From: JBFELO01 sp041552055
Lineage (GTDB): Bacteria; Acidobacteriota; Thermoanaerobaculia; Thermoanaerobaculales; Sulfomarinibacteraceae
Assembly: GCA_041552055.1 (NCBI GenBank)
Contig: JBFELO010000080.1
Coordinates: 1 to 21,678, forward strand
Length of the DNA stretch: 21,678 nt
Direction: 5' to 3'
The notes under the pieces were generated by a model, which did not search any database, had not been told where the DNA came from, and saw only the letters and a list, made by a program, of their open reading frames with translations. Below are positions 15,658 through 21,678 of the stretch, piece by piece. A program made the position numbers and the translations under genes. Every line of letters starts with the position of its first letter. Positions within the stretch are counted from its first letter, which is position 1.

Positions 15658-16509
15658 ATGGGGATCTCAGCAGCAGACGTGAAACAACTGCGCGACCGCA
15701 CCGGCGCCGGCATGATGGACTGCAAGCGGGCCCTCACCGAGGCGGGCGGGGACATGGACGAAGCCGTCAAGATCCTCCGCACCCAGGGGCTGGCGGCCGC
15801 CTCCAAGAAGTCGCACCGCGCCGCCAGCGAGGGCGCGGTGGTGGTGATTGGCGATGGCGCCAAGATGGTGGTATTGGAGCTCAACTGTGAAACCGACTTC
15901 GTGGCCCGCAACCCGAAGTTCCAGGAGTTTGCGAATGCGCTCGCCGAGCAGGTGCGCAACGCCGACGTGGACAGCGTGGAGGAGTTGCTGTCGCAGCCGT
16001 TCTCGGGTGATGCCCAGCACACGGTGGAGGAGGCGATTTCACAGCTGATCGCGACCATCGGCGAGAACATCGTGCTCTCGCGAGTGGCGGTGGCCGAGGC
16101 CGCACCCGGCAATCATCTGTCGAGTTACGTCCACGGTAACGGCAAGATCGGTGTCGTTGTCGAGGGGTCGAGCGCGGCGACCGAGGAGGCGCTCCATGAT
16201 GTCGCGCTTCACGTGGCGGCGTCGGAGCCCCGGTTCACCACGCGCGACGAGGTGACCGACAAGGTGCTGCAGGTCGAGCGCGATATCGCGCTGAAACAGG
16301 CGATCGACCAGGGCAAGCCCGAGCACATCGCCGAGAAGATCGTTGCCGGAAAGATGGAGAAGTTCTTCGAACAGGAGGTGCTGCTCGAGCAGCCGTTCGC
16401 CAAGGACACCTCCATGTCCGTGGCACAATACCTGCGGAACGTCGGTGGTGACGATGCCACGGTCGCGCGCTTCGTTCGGTTCAAGCTCGGTGAGGTGGCC
16501 GGCTCGTAA
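15658..16509 (+). CDS. tsf: elongation factor Ts
   Basis: The 283-residue EF-Ts is the nucleotide exchange factor that reloads EF-Tu with GTP. The N-terminal UBA-like domain holds VKQLRDRTGAGMMDCKRAL, followed by AVKILRTQGLAAASKKSHRAASEG. The core carries the EF-Tu-contacting LELNCETDFVARN with the conserved Thr-Asp-Phe, and two dimerisation-type subdomains follow, ending EVLLEQPFAKD and YLRNVGGDDATVARFVRFKLGE. Length is normal. ATG is preceded by AGAGGAG with good spacing. It follows the rpsB hairpin and precedes pyrH by 13 bases. Confidence 0.97.
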   Translation: MGISAADVKQLRDRTGAGMMDCKRALTEAGGDMDEAVKILRTQGLAAASKKSHRAASEGAVVVIGDGAKMVVLELNCETDFVARNPKFQEFANALAEQVRNADVDSVEELLSQPFSGDAQHTVEEAISQLIATIGENIVLSRVAVAEAAPGNHLSSYVHGNGKIGVVVEGSSAATEEALHDVALHVAASEPRFTTRDEVTDKVLQVERDIALKQAIDQGKPEHIAEKIVAGKMEKFFEQEVLLEQPFAKDTSMSVAQYLRNVGGDDATVARFVRFKLGEVAGS

Positions 16510-16522
16510 CGACGGAACAACG

Positions 16523-17254
16523 ATGGAGTCCAAACCCCGTTTCCGAAGGATCCTGCTCAAGCTCTCGGGAGAGGCCCTGATGGGGTCGCAACCGTTCGGC
16601 ATCGAGCCGGCGGTCGTTCGCACCATTGCCGGTGAGCTGGCTCCTGTCCACGAACTCGGAGTCCAGATCGCGGTCGTGGTGGGCGGCGGCAACATCATCC
16701 GAGGCGTCTCGGCCCACGAGCAGGGGATCGATCGCATCACCGGCGACTCGATGGGGATGCTGGCGACCGTCATCAACGCACTTGCGTTGTCGTCGGCGAT
16801 CGAGCAGGACGGTCTGGAAACCCGAGTACAAACGGCGATCGAGATGAACCAGGTCGCCGAGCCGTTCATTCGCAGGCGTGCGATTCGGCACCTGGAGAAG
16901 GACCGCATCGTGCTCTTCGCGGGCGGCACCGGGAGCCCGTTCTTCACCACCGACTCGGCCGCCGCGCTGCGGGCGAACGAGATCCAGGCCGAGCTGCTGG
17001 TCAAGGCGACCAAGGTGGACGGGGTGTACTCGGCCGACCCGATGCGTGACGCCTCGGCGGAGCTCATCCCGCGGCTCAGCTACCAGGATGTGCTGAAACG
17101 GGAGCTCAAGGTCGTCGACGGGGCCGCGATTTCGCTCTGCATGGAGAGCAAGATCCCCGTCCAGATCGTCAACATCTCCCGTCCGGACGTGCTCATGAGG
17201 GTGGTGCTCGGCGAGCCGGAGGGATCGTGGATCGGCCCGGAGGAGGCGATATGA
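16523..17254 (+). CDS. pyrH: UMP kinase
   Basis: The 243-residue amino-acid-kinase-fold enzyme phosphorylates UMP to UDP, the first step from UMP to UTP and CTP. It shows RILLKLSGEALMG with the catalytic Lys13, GGGNIIRG (54-61), the ITGDSMGMLATVINALAL helix, VLFAGGTGSPFFTTDSAAALRA and KATKVDGVYSADP. It lacks any bacterial-CMK features. The frame is open upstream inside tsf, but ATG at 16523 gives the usual N-terminus. The ribosome site (CGGAA) is weak and tsf lies only 13 bases upstream, so coupling is likely. Its stop overlaps the frr start as ATGA. Confidence 0.96.
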   Translation: MESKPRFRRILLKLSGEALMGSQPFGIEPAVVRTIAGELAPVHELGVQIAVVVGGGNIIRGVSAHEQGIDRITGDSMGMLATVINALALSSAIEQDGLETRVQTAIEMNQVAEPFIRRRAIRHLEKDRIVLFAGGTGSPFFTTDSAAALRANEIQAELLVKATKVDGVYSADPMRDASAELIPRLSYQDVLKRELKVVDGAAISLCMESKIPVQIVNISRPDVLMRVVLGEPEGSWIGPEEAI

Positions 17255-17805
17255 AAGAGGTGCTGAAGGACCACGAATCGCGGATGGCGAACGCGGTCGA
17301 GGCGTTCAGGGATGAGCTCGCCCGGCTGCGCACCGGTCGTGCATCGCTGGCCTTGGTCGACGGGATCATGGTCGAGTATTACGGGACGCTGACGCCGATC
17401 AATCAGGTGGCTTCGCTGTCGGTGCCCGATCCCACCACGATCACGATCGCTCCCTGGGAACCGAACGTGCTGGCCGACGTGGAGAAGGCGTTGCTCAAGT
17501 CGAACCTCGGGCTGACGCCGAACAACGACGGCAAGGTGATCCGGCTGACGATTCCTGCGCTCACCGAGGAGCGGCGTAGGTCGCTGGTCAAGATCGCGCA
17601 TGATGACGCCGAACAGGCGCGCAACGTCATACGGCAGGTTCGGCGCGACGGCAACGACCAGATCAAGAAGCTGGAGAAGGACAAGACGATCTCCGAGGAC
17701 CAGATGCACGACGGTCTCGAGAGCATCCAGAAGCTCACCGACGCCTACGTGGGCAAGATCAACGAGATCCTGGAGCACAAGGAGAAGGAGATCATGGAGG
17801 TGTAG
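17251..17805 (+). CDS. frr: ribosome recycling factor
   Basis: The 184-residue RRF splits post-termination ribosomes together with EF-G. The three-helix bundle and small domain II are recognisable: FRDELARLRTGRASLALVDGIMVEYYG, TPINQVASLSVPDPTTITIAPWE, GLTPNNDGKVIRLTIPALTEERRR, and the C-terminal DQIKKLEKDKTISEDQMHDG helix. Start ATG at 17251 overlaps the pyrH stop as ATGA with GGAGG upstream; a frame extension to 17227 exists but lies within pyrH. It is the last gene of the translation run. No classical terminator follows; a C-rich tract and heptamer repeats come next. Confidence 0.97.
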   Translation: MKEVLKDHESRMANAVEAFRDELARLRTGRASLALVDGIMVEYYGTLTPINQVASLSVPDPTTITIAPWEPNVLADVEKALLKSNLGLTPNNDGKVIRLTIPALTEERRRSLVKIAHDDAEQARNVIRQVRRDGNDQIKKLEKDKTISEDQMHDGLESIQKLTDAYVGKINEILEHKEKEIMEV

Positions 17806-17826
17806 CCTCCCCCCCTCTCCCTCCCG

Positions 17827-17861
17827 GATGCAAGATCCAAGATCCAAGATGCAAGATCCCC
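17827..17861. repeat. heptamer tandem repeat, GATSCAA type
   Basis: Units are GATGCAA, GATCCAA, GATCCAA, GATGCAA and a decayed GATCCCC. Two further heptamers GGAACAA follow at 17872-17885. The 7-base period matches the GCGACCA block at 12902. Confidence 0.85.
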
Positions 17862-17898
17862 CGCCCGCCCGGGAACAAGGAACAAGGCCCCCCTTCCT

Positions 17899-17916
17899 GC
17901 GTCCGCGTCCGTGTCC
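17899..17916. repeat. hexamer repeat, GCGTCC/GTGTCC (inverse of GGACRC)
   Basis: GCGTCC, GCGTCC, GTGTCC: the reverse complement of the GGACGC/GGACAC units at 11854 and 12818, so the same repeat family in the opposite orientation relative to + coordinates. Confidence 0.8.
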
Positions 17917-18002
17917 GATCACGGATGCAACGGAAGCCTCTCGTTCGGTAAGGCCGGCGTAGCTTCGACGCGGCCACTCCCCGAGGCGCTCCCCGTGGGA
18001 GC

Positions 18003-18075
18003 CCGGTACAGAATTTCGAGACCCCGTTGCCACGCGATCCCCCGGAGATCGTGGATCTCGAAATCCTGTACCCGG
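18003..18075. repeat. 73-base imperfect palindrome (REP/MITE-like hairpin)
   Basis: Outer arms pair CCGG (18003-18006) with CCGG (18072-18075), TACAG with CTGTA (18007-18011 with 18066-18070), and a perfect 9-bp block ATTTCGAGA (18013-18021) with TCTCGAAAT (18056-18064), with one A-C mismatch and one bulged C. An inner hairpin pairs CCAC (18030-18033) with GTGG (18051-18054) and GATC with GATC (18036-18039, 18047-18050). It has no T run, so it is not an ordinary terminator; it looks like a mobile palindromic unit. Confidence 0.75.
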
Positions 18076-18130
18076 CACCCCGCAGGAGGCGAGAGAGCGG
18101 CACCACGCAGTTGAACAAGCCAATGAGCGG

Positions 18131-18157
18131 GCGCGGTGCCAGGCACCCGGTCGAACG
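18131..18157 (+). repeat. REP-like box, copy 1
   Basis: This contains the palindrome GGTGCC-A-GGCACC (18135-18147) followed by CGGTCGAACG. Copy 2 (18188-18213) matches it over about 26 bases with one base missing and two substitutions. Confidence 0.65.
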
Positions 18158-18187
18158 TTGCGGGGAGAACACCGACGCGACACCAAA

Positions 18188-18213
18188 GCGCGTGCCAGGC
18201 ACCCGATCGAGCG
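18188..18213 (+). repeat. REP-like box, copy 2
   Basis: GCGCGTGCCAGGCACC followed by CGATCGAGCG: a direct repeat of copy 1, about 57 bases downstream of it. Confidence 0.65.
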
Positions 18214-18244
18214 CACAGGCATGGACAACCGACTCCAGCCACAG

Positions 18245-18256
18245 GGTGCCTGGTAC
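18245..18256 (-). repeat. REP-like box, copy 3 (inverted, partial)
   Basis: GGTGCCTGGTAC has T rather than A at its centre, so it reads as the opposite orientation of copies 1 and 2, with one changed base in one arm. Paired inverted boxes are the usual arrangement of REP units served by REP-associated tyrosine transposases. Confidence 0.5.
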
Positions 18257-18287
18257 GCACACGCCCGCATCGACTCCAGAGAAAGAC

Positions 18288-18293
18288 TAGAAT
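18288..18293 (+). promoter_or_regulatory. -10 box (TAGAAT) 6 bases before the kinase fusion
   Basis: TAGAAT is identical to the -10 hexamers of selC and pilB and ends 6 bases before GTG at 18300. The in-frame stop TAG at 18288-18290 is part of this box, so translation cannot start further upstream. A leaderless start is the simplest reading. Confidence 0.5.
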
Positions 18294-18299
18294 GAAGCC

Positions 18300-21200
18300 G
18301 TGCCTCACGACGAAAAACCCAAGCACGATGCGGAACCCGGCGGTCTCGACGCATCCTCGCCGACCCTGACCGAGGGGCCGGAGGCGGCGACCGAGGGGTT
18401 CGGCGCCGGTGATTTCGTCCTCGCGGTAGGGAAGAACCTCGGCGGCCGCTACCAGGTGGTGGGTCGGCTCGGGGCCGGCGGCATGGGCGAGGTGTGGTGC
18501 GCCTTCGACCTCAAGCTCCGGGTCGAGGTCGCGCTCAAGACCCTCCGCGAGGGTCTCTTCAAGGACGAAAAGGGGCTCGAGATGCTGCGGCAGGAGGTGC
18601 GATCCGCGCGCGAGGTGGTGTCGCCCAACGTGTGCCGCATCTTCGACCTGGTGGAGGCGGACGGCCGCGAGCTGGTGTCGATGGAGTACGTGGACGGGCA
18701 GACGCTACTTGCGGTGCTGCAGGAGAGCGGGCCGCTCGAGCTCAAGGAGGCGCAGGACATCGCGTCGCAGTTCCTGGCCGGGCTGGAGGCGATCCACCGC
18801 GCGGGGCTGGTGCACCGCGACGTCAAGCCGGAGAACATCATGCTGACCCGGGCAGGGCGTGTGGTGCTGATGGACTTCGGGCTCGTGCGGGGGGAGGACA
18901 GCGGCGCCGGTACGGTGGCGGGCACGCCGGCGTACATGGCGCCGGAGCAGGCAGCCGGGCTCAAGGTCGACGCACGGGCCGACGTGTACTCGGCGGGCGT
19001 GGTGCTGGCCGAGATGGTGAGCCCCGAAGGCATCAAGAGTCTGGAGTCGAGGAAGAGCCTCTGGGAGGGGGTGCGCTCCGAGCCGGCGAGGCTGCCGGAC
19101 TCGCCGTGGGCGCCGGTGCTGAAGAAGGCGGTCGCCAAGGAGCCGGAACAGCGGTACAACTCGGCGCACACCCTGACACGGGCGCTGGAGGATGTGACGC
19201 TTCGCGTCGAGGGTGCCGAGGATCTCCGCCCCTACCCTGGTCTTGCCTCGTTCACCGAAGAGGACGCCGAGTACTTCTTCGGCCGCGAGGCCGAGGTCGA
19301 GACTTCGTGGCGGCGCCTCGAGGGGGCCCACCTGCTCGCGATTGTTGGCCCTTCGGGGGCAGGTAAAACCTCGTTCATCGCGGCGGGCCTGGTTCCGAAC
19401 GCGCCGGTGGACTGGGCAATCGTACGTTGCACCCCCGGAAACACTGCGATCTCCTCCCTCGCCAGGGTGATGGCCCGCGAGATGGCAGGCGACGCGGACG
19501 CCATGGAGCTCGCGGTCGGCTTCGACGACCTCGATGCCGCGGTGGAGCTGTTTTCACTCTGGCGACGCCGCCAAGACCACGCGTTGTTGGTCGTCGATCA
19601 GTTCGAGGAACTTTTCACACTCAACTCGCAAGACGAGCAAGCACGCTTCGCTGAACTGATCGGTCGGCTCGCCCTCGAGGCCGACGTCCGCGTGCTGCTT
19701 TCAATGCGTGACGACTTTCTGATGGAATGCAGGGGCCACGACGCGCTGGTGCCGGTCTTCGGATCCCTGACTCCCCTGATGCCGCCCACCGGCCCCGCCC
19801 TCCGACGCGCCGTGGTCCAGCCTGCCACGAAGTGCGGCTACCGGTTCGAGGACGAAGGGCTCGTGGAGGAGATGCTGGCCGAGGTGGAGGGGGAGCGGGG
19901 CGCACTCCCACTGCTGGCATTCGCCATGGCCCGGCTTTGGGAGAAGCGAGACCGTCAGAACGGCCTGCTCAGCCGGGAGGCGTTCCACGACATAGGCGGC
20001 GTGGGCGGTGCGCTGGCGCGGCACGCCGAGGAGACTATCGACTGCATCGGGCTGGATCGGGTGCCGGTGGTACTTGAGCTGTTCCGCAACCTGGTCACCG
20101 CCGAGGGCACGCGCGCGGTTCGCGGGTGGGACGAGCTGCTGTCGGTGTTCCAGGATTCTCAGCGAGGATTACCCGAGGAGGTCCTGCGAGAGCTGATCGA
20201 CGCCCGGCTGCTCACCTCATACGAGGTCCAGGAGGAAGACCGGGAGCCGACGCGGCGAGTCGAGATCATCCACGAGTCGCTGCTTGCGGCCTGGCCGCGG
20301 TTGGTGCGCTGGCAGACGCAGGATGCTGACGCGGCCCAGCTGCGCGATCAGCTCCGCCAGGCGGCAAAGACATGGGACGAGCATGACCGCCCGACCGACT
20401 TGCTCTGGACCGGCACGGCCTATCGCGAGTACGCCGTGTGGCGTGAACGCTTCCCGGGCGGGCTGACCGGGCTCGAGGAGCAGTTCGTCCACGCCATGAC
20501 CACGCACGCGAAGAGGCGCAGGCGACGGCGGGGGCTCGCCGTCGCCGCAGCATTCGTCGCCCTCCTTGCCGTGCTGGCGGTGGTCGGAATGTCCCGTCAG
20601 CAGGCACTCGCCGAGGCCAACCGCGCCGAGGCGGCCAAGCTGCTGGCGATAGGGCAGACTCGTCTCGACGAGGATCCCACCGAGGCCCTGGCCTTCACCA
20701 CTGCGAGCCTCGAGCTCGCGGATACGGAGGAGGCCAGGATTTTCGCACTGAGAACGCTGTGGGCAGGGCCGCCGGCGCTGATGCTGGATCTTTTGGGCCC
20801 CGGTCTATCTGACCGATTTGCAGTGCCCACCTTCAGCCCTGACGGCCGCTGGCTCGCCCTCGGGGGACTTGTCCACGATCAGGTGCTCGTCTGGAGCGAA
20901 GGCGGGGGGCAACCGACTGTCCTCGGTGGCCACTCCACTTCGACAAATAGTGCGATTCCGTGCGGCTGGAGTCGGGACGGGCTACTCGTTACCGGCCACT
21001 TCACCGAGGGTCGTGTGCGAGTGTGGACCATGCCGGAGGGCAAGTTGGTCCGAGAAATCGATCTCGGAGGCAACGCCGTCTGGCAAGTAGGCGAGAGCCA
21101 CCTTTTCGCCGAAGTCTTCGACACCGGTCCCGATACCGACACCCAAATCCACCATCTGCGATCCTGGGAGCTGCGTGATGGCGAGCCAATCGAGCTCGGC

Positions 21201-21678
21201 GAGATCGATAGAGAGGAGCTCGGGCTCGGAGATCTCGCCTCGAGAGTGCGGGGCGCGTCGTACAGTGCGTACGACCCTACCGGCAAATCATGGCTGTATT
21301 CCAGCGGTAACAGAGTGTTCTCTCGCCCGCTGCCAGTCGGTCTGGTGCCCACGGATATACTCATTACCCGCCACTCGTCGCCAGACGCGTGGATCACTCA
21401 TTGGAGGAGACCTGAGGGGCTGTACTCGAGCGACAGTGGGGGCGAGGTGACGCTTTGGACCTTGGCGGACGACGCATTGACGCCGGGGCGGTTGCTCCGT
21501 ACGCCCGAGAATGTAGACGTCCGGCTGCTGCCGGATCCATCTGGACGGTGGGCGGTTGAGAAACCGTTAGCCCGCGATGGGCGGGTACTCCTGTGGGACC
21601 TCGACGGATTGGGAGCTGCACGCCCGTGGCCGCTGAGACGCAGCGGCAGCTGGTACTACTCGCACGTCGACTTTCACC
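18300..21678 (+). CDS. Ser/Thr protein kinase - nSTAND1 NTPase - membrane segment - WD40-like propeller (3' end cut by window)
   Basis: At least 1126 residues; the gene runs off the window. Start is GTG at 18300, the first start codon after an in-frame TAG. Residues 50 to about 300 are a Hanks-type kinase with all key residues: GAGGMG loop (58-63), Lys80, HRD (172-174) with Lys176 and Asn179, DFG (192-194) and APE (214-216), so it should be active. Residues about 311-735 resemble the nSTAND1 NTPase: YPGLASF, FFGRE, Walker A GPSGAGKTS (350-358), VVDQFEELF (431-439, Walker B-like) and IHESLLAAWPRL (656-667). Arg-rich 739-743 precedes a membrane helix (about 744-763). Then an Ala-rich helix (QQALAEANRAEAAKLLA) and propeller strands with repeated V-x-VW or LLW patterns (W865, W909, W1053, W1099). 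The kinase and NTPase would be cytoplasmic and the propeller outside the inner membrane. The ligand is unknown. Confidence 0.9.
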   Translation, partial: MPHDEKPKHDAEPGGLDASSPTLTEGPEAATEGFGAGDFVLAVGKNLGGRYQVVGRLGAGGMGEVWCAFDLKLRVEVALKTLREGLFKDEKGLEMLRQEVRSAREVVSPNVCRIFDLVEADGRELVSMEYVDGQTLLAVLQESGPLELKEAQDIASQFLAGLEAIHRAGLVHRDVKPENIMLTRAGRVVLMDFGLVRGEDSGAGTVAGTPAYMAPEQAAGLKVDARADVYSAGVVLAEMVSPEGIKSLESRKSLWEGVRSEPARLPDSPWAPVLKKAVAKEPEQRYNSAHTLTRALEDVTLRVEGAEDLRPYPGLASFTEEDAEYFFGREAEVETSWRRLEGAHLLAIVGPSGAGKTSFIAAGLVPNAPVDWAIVRCTPGNTAISSLARVMAREMAGDADAMELAVGFDDLDAAVELFSLWRRRQDHALLVVDQFEELFTLNSQDEQARFAELIGRLALEADVRVLLSMRDDFLMECRGHDALVPVFGSLTPLMPPTGPALRRAVVQPATKCGYRFEDEGLVEEMLAEVEGERGALPLLAFAMARLWEKRDRQNGLLSREAFHDIGGVGGALARHAEETIDCIGLDRVPVVLELFRNLVTAEGTRAVRGWDELLSVFQDSQRGLPEEVLRELIDARLLTSYEVQEEDREPTRRVEIIHESLLAAWPRLVRWQTQDADAAQLRDQLRQAAKTWDEHDRPTDLLWTGTAYREYAVWRERFPGGLTGLEEQFVHAMTTHAKRRRRRRGLAVAAAFVALLAVLAVVGMSRQQALAEANRAEAAKLLAIGQTRLDEDPTEALAFTTASLELADTEEARIFALRTLWAGPPALMLDLLGPGLSDRFAVPTFSPDGRWLALGGLVHDQVLVWSEGGGQPTVLGGHSTSTNSAIPCGWSRDGLLVTGHFTEGRVRVWTMPEGKLVREIDLGGNAVWQVGESHLFAEVFDTGPDTDTQIHHLRSWELRDGEPIELGEIDREELGLGDLASRVRGASYSAYDPTGKSWLYSSGNRVFSRPLPVGLVPTDILITRHSSPDAWITHWRRPEGLYSSDSGGEVTLWTLADDALTPGRLLRTPENVDVRLLPDPSGRWAVEKPLARDGRVLLWDLDGLGAARPWPLRRSGSWYYSHVDFH

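Larger units (their letters stand above)
17806..18299. other. gene-free region between frr and the kinase fusion, rich in repeats
   Basis: These 494 bases have no convincing gene: all open frames are short and lack family character. From left to right they hold a pyrimidine-rich tract (17806-17826), a heptamer array (17827-17861), two GGAACAA units (17872-17885), a hexamer block (17899-17916), the 73-base palindrome (18003-18075), three REP-like boxes (18131-18157, 18188-18213, 18245-18256) and a -10-like box at 18288. The density of repeats is unlike the rest of the window. Confidence 0.75.

Noticed and set aside
18131..18256. Repeated boxes considered as a CRISPR array
   Set aside because: There are only two direct copies and one inverted copy, units are short and themselves palindromic, spacing is uneven and no cas gene is nearby.
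18494..19366. 290-codon + frame inside the kinase fusion
   Set aside because: It is a Gly/Arg/Ala-rich frame-shifted shadow. The true frame, beginning with GTG at 18300, carries all kinase motifs.

Overview
The window is high-GC bacterial chromosome carrying core genes, with every gene on a believable family backbone. Gene content and style (DUF4388 protein, PilB-PilT-PilC-PilS-PilR cluster, separate heptose kinase and nucleotidyltransferase genes, rplM-rpsI-rpsB-tsf-pyrH-frr run, a giant Ser/Thr kinase fusion) fit an Acidobacteriota-like or deltaproteobacterium-like organism with a Gram-negative envelope. That placement is inference from content, not a phylogeny.

Left end (1-1339, + strand): a complete selenocysteine tRNA (selC) with its own extended -10 promoter, followed by a DUF4388 protein and an FmdB-type zinc-ribbon protein. 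Positions 1377-12725 are all on the minus strand. Read in transcription order they are sfsA, ADP-heptose synthesis (rfaE1 kinase, rfaE2 adenylyltransferase), a WaaC-like heptosyltransferase, then the type IV pilus motor and control genes pilB, pilT, pilC, pilS, pilR and a DUF192 lipoprotein. rfaE1 to waaC and pilB to DUF192 are tightly packed, with TTGA, TGATG, ATGA and GTGA overlaps; pilB has its own promoter. No pilin gene is present, so the targets of PilR lie elsewhere.

From 12956 everything is on the + strand: a small unrecognised protein, then a housekeeping translation run (L13, S9, S2, EF-Ts, UMP kinase, ribosome recycling factor) driven by the best sigma-70-type promoter in the window (TTGACA-17-TAGAGT). 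A strong hairpin sits between rpsB and tsf. S2 carries a long acidic tail with eight 6-residue repeats.

The right end (17806-21678) is the most accessory-looking part. A gene-free stretch of about 490 bases holds heptamer and hexamer tandem repeats, a 73-base imperfect palindrome and three REP-like GTGCC(A/T)GGCAC boxes. It leads into a very large gene, cut by the window edge, that encodes a Ser/Thr protein kinase fused to an nSTAND1-type NTPase, a membrane segment and a WD40-like propeller. This is the best candidate for a little-described system.

Two genome-wide habits are suggested. Four genes (rfaE1, sfsA, the small hypothetical and the kinase fusion) have a TANNNT box only 5-7 bases before a start codon and no convincing Shine-Dalgarno, which suggests leaderless transcripts. 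Intergenic gaps repeatedly hold short 6- and 7-base tandem repeats of related sequence.
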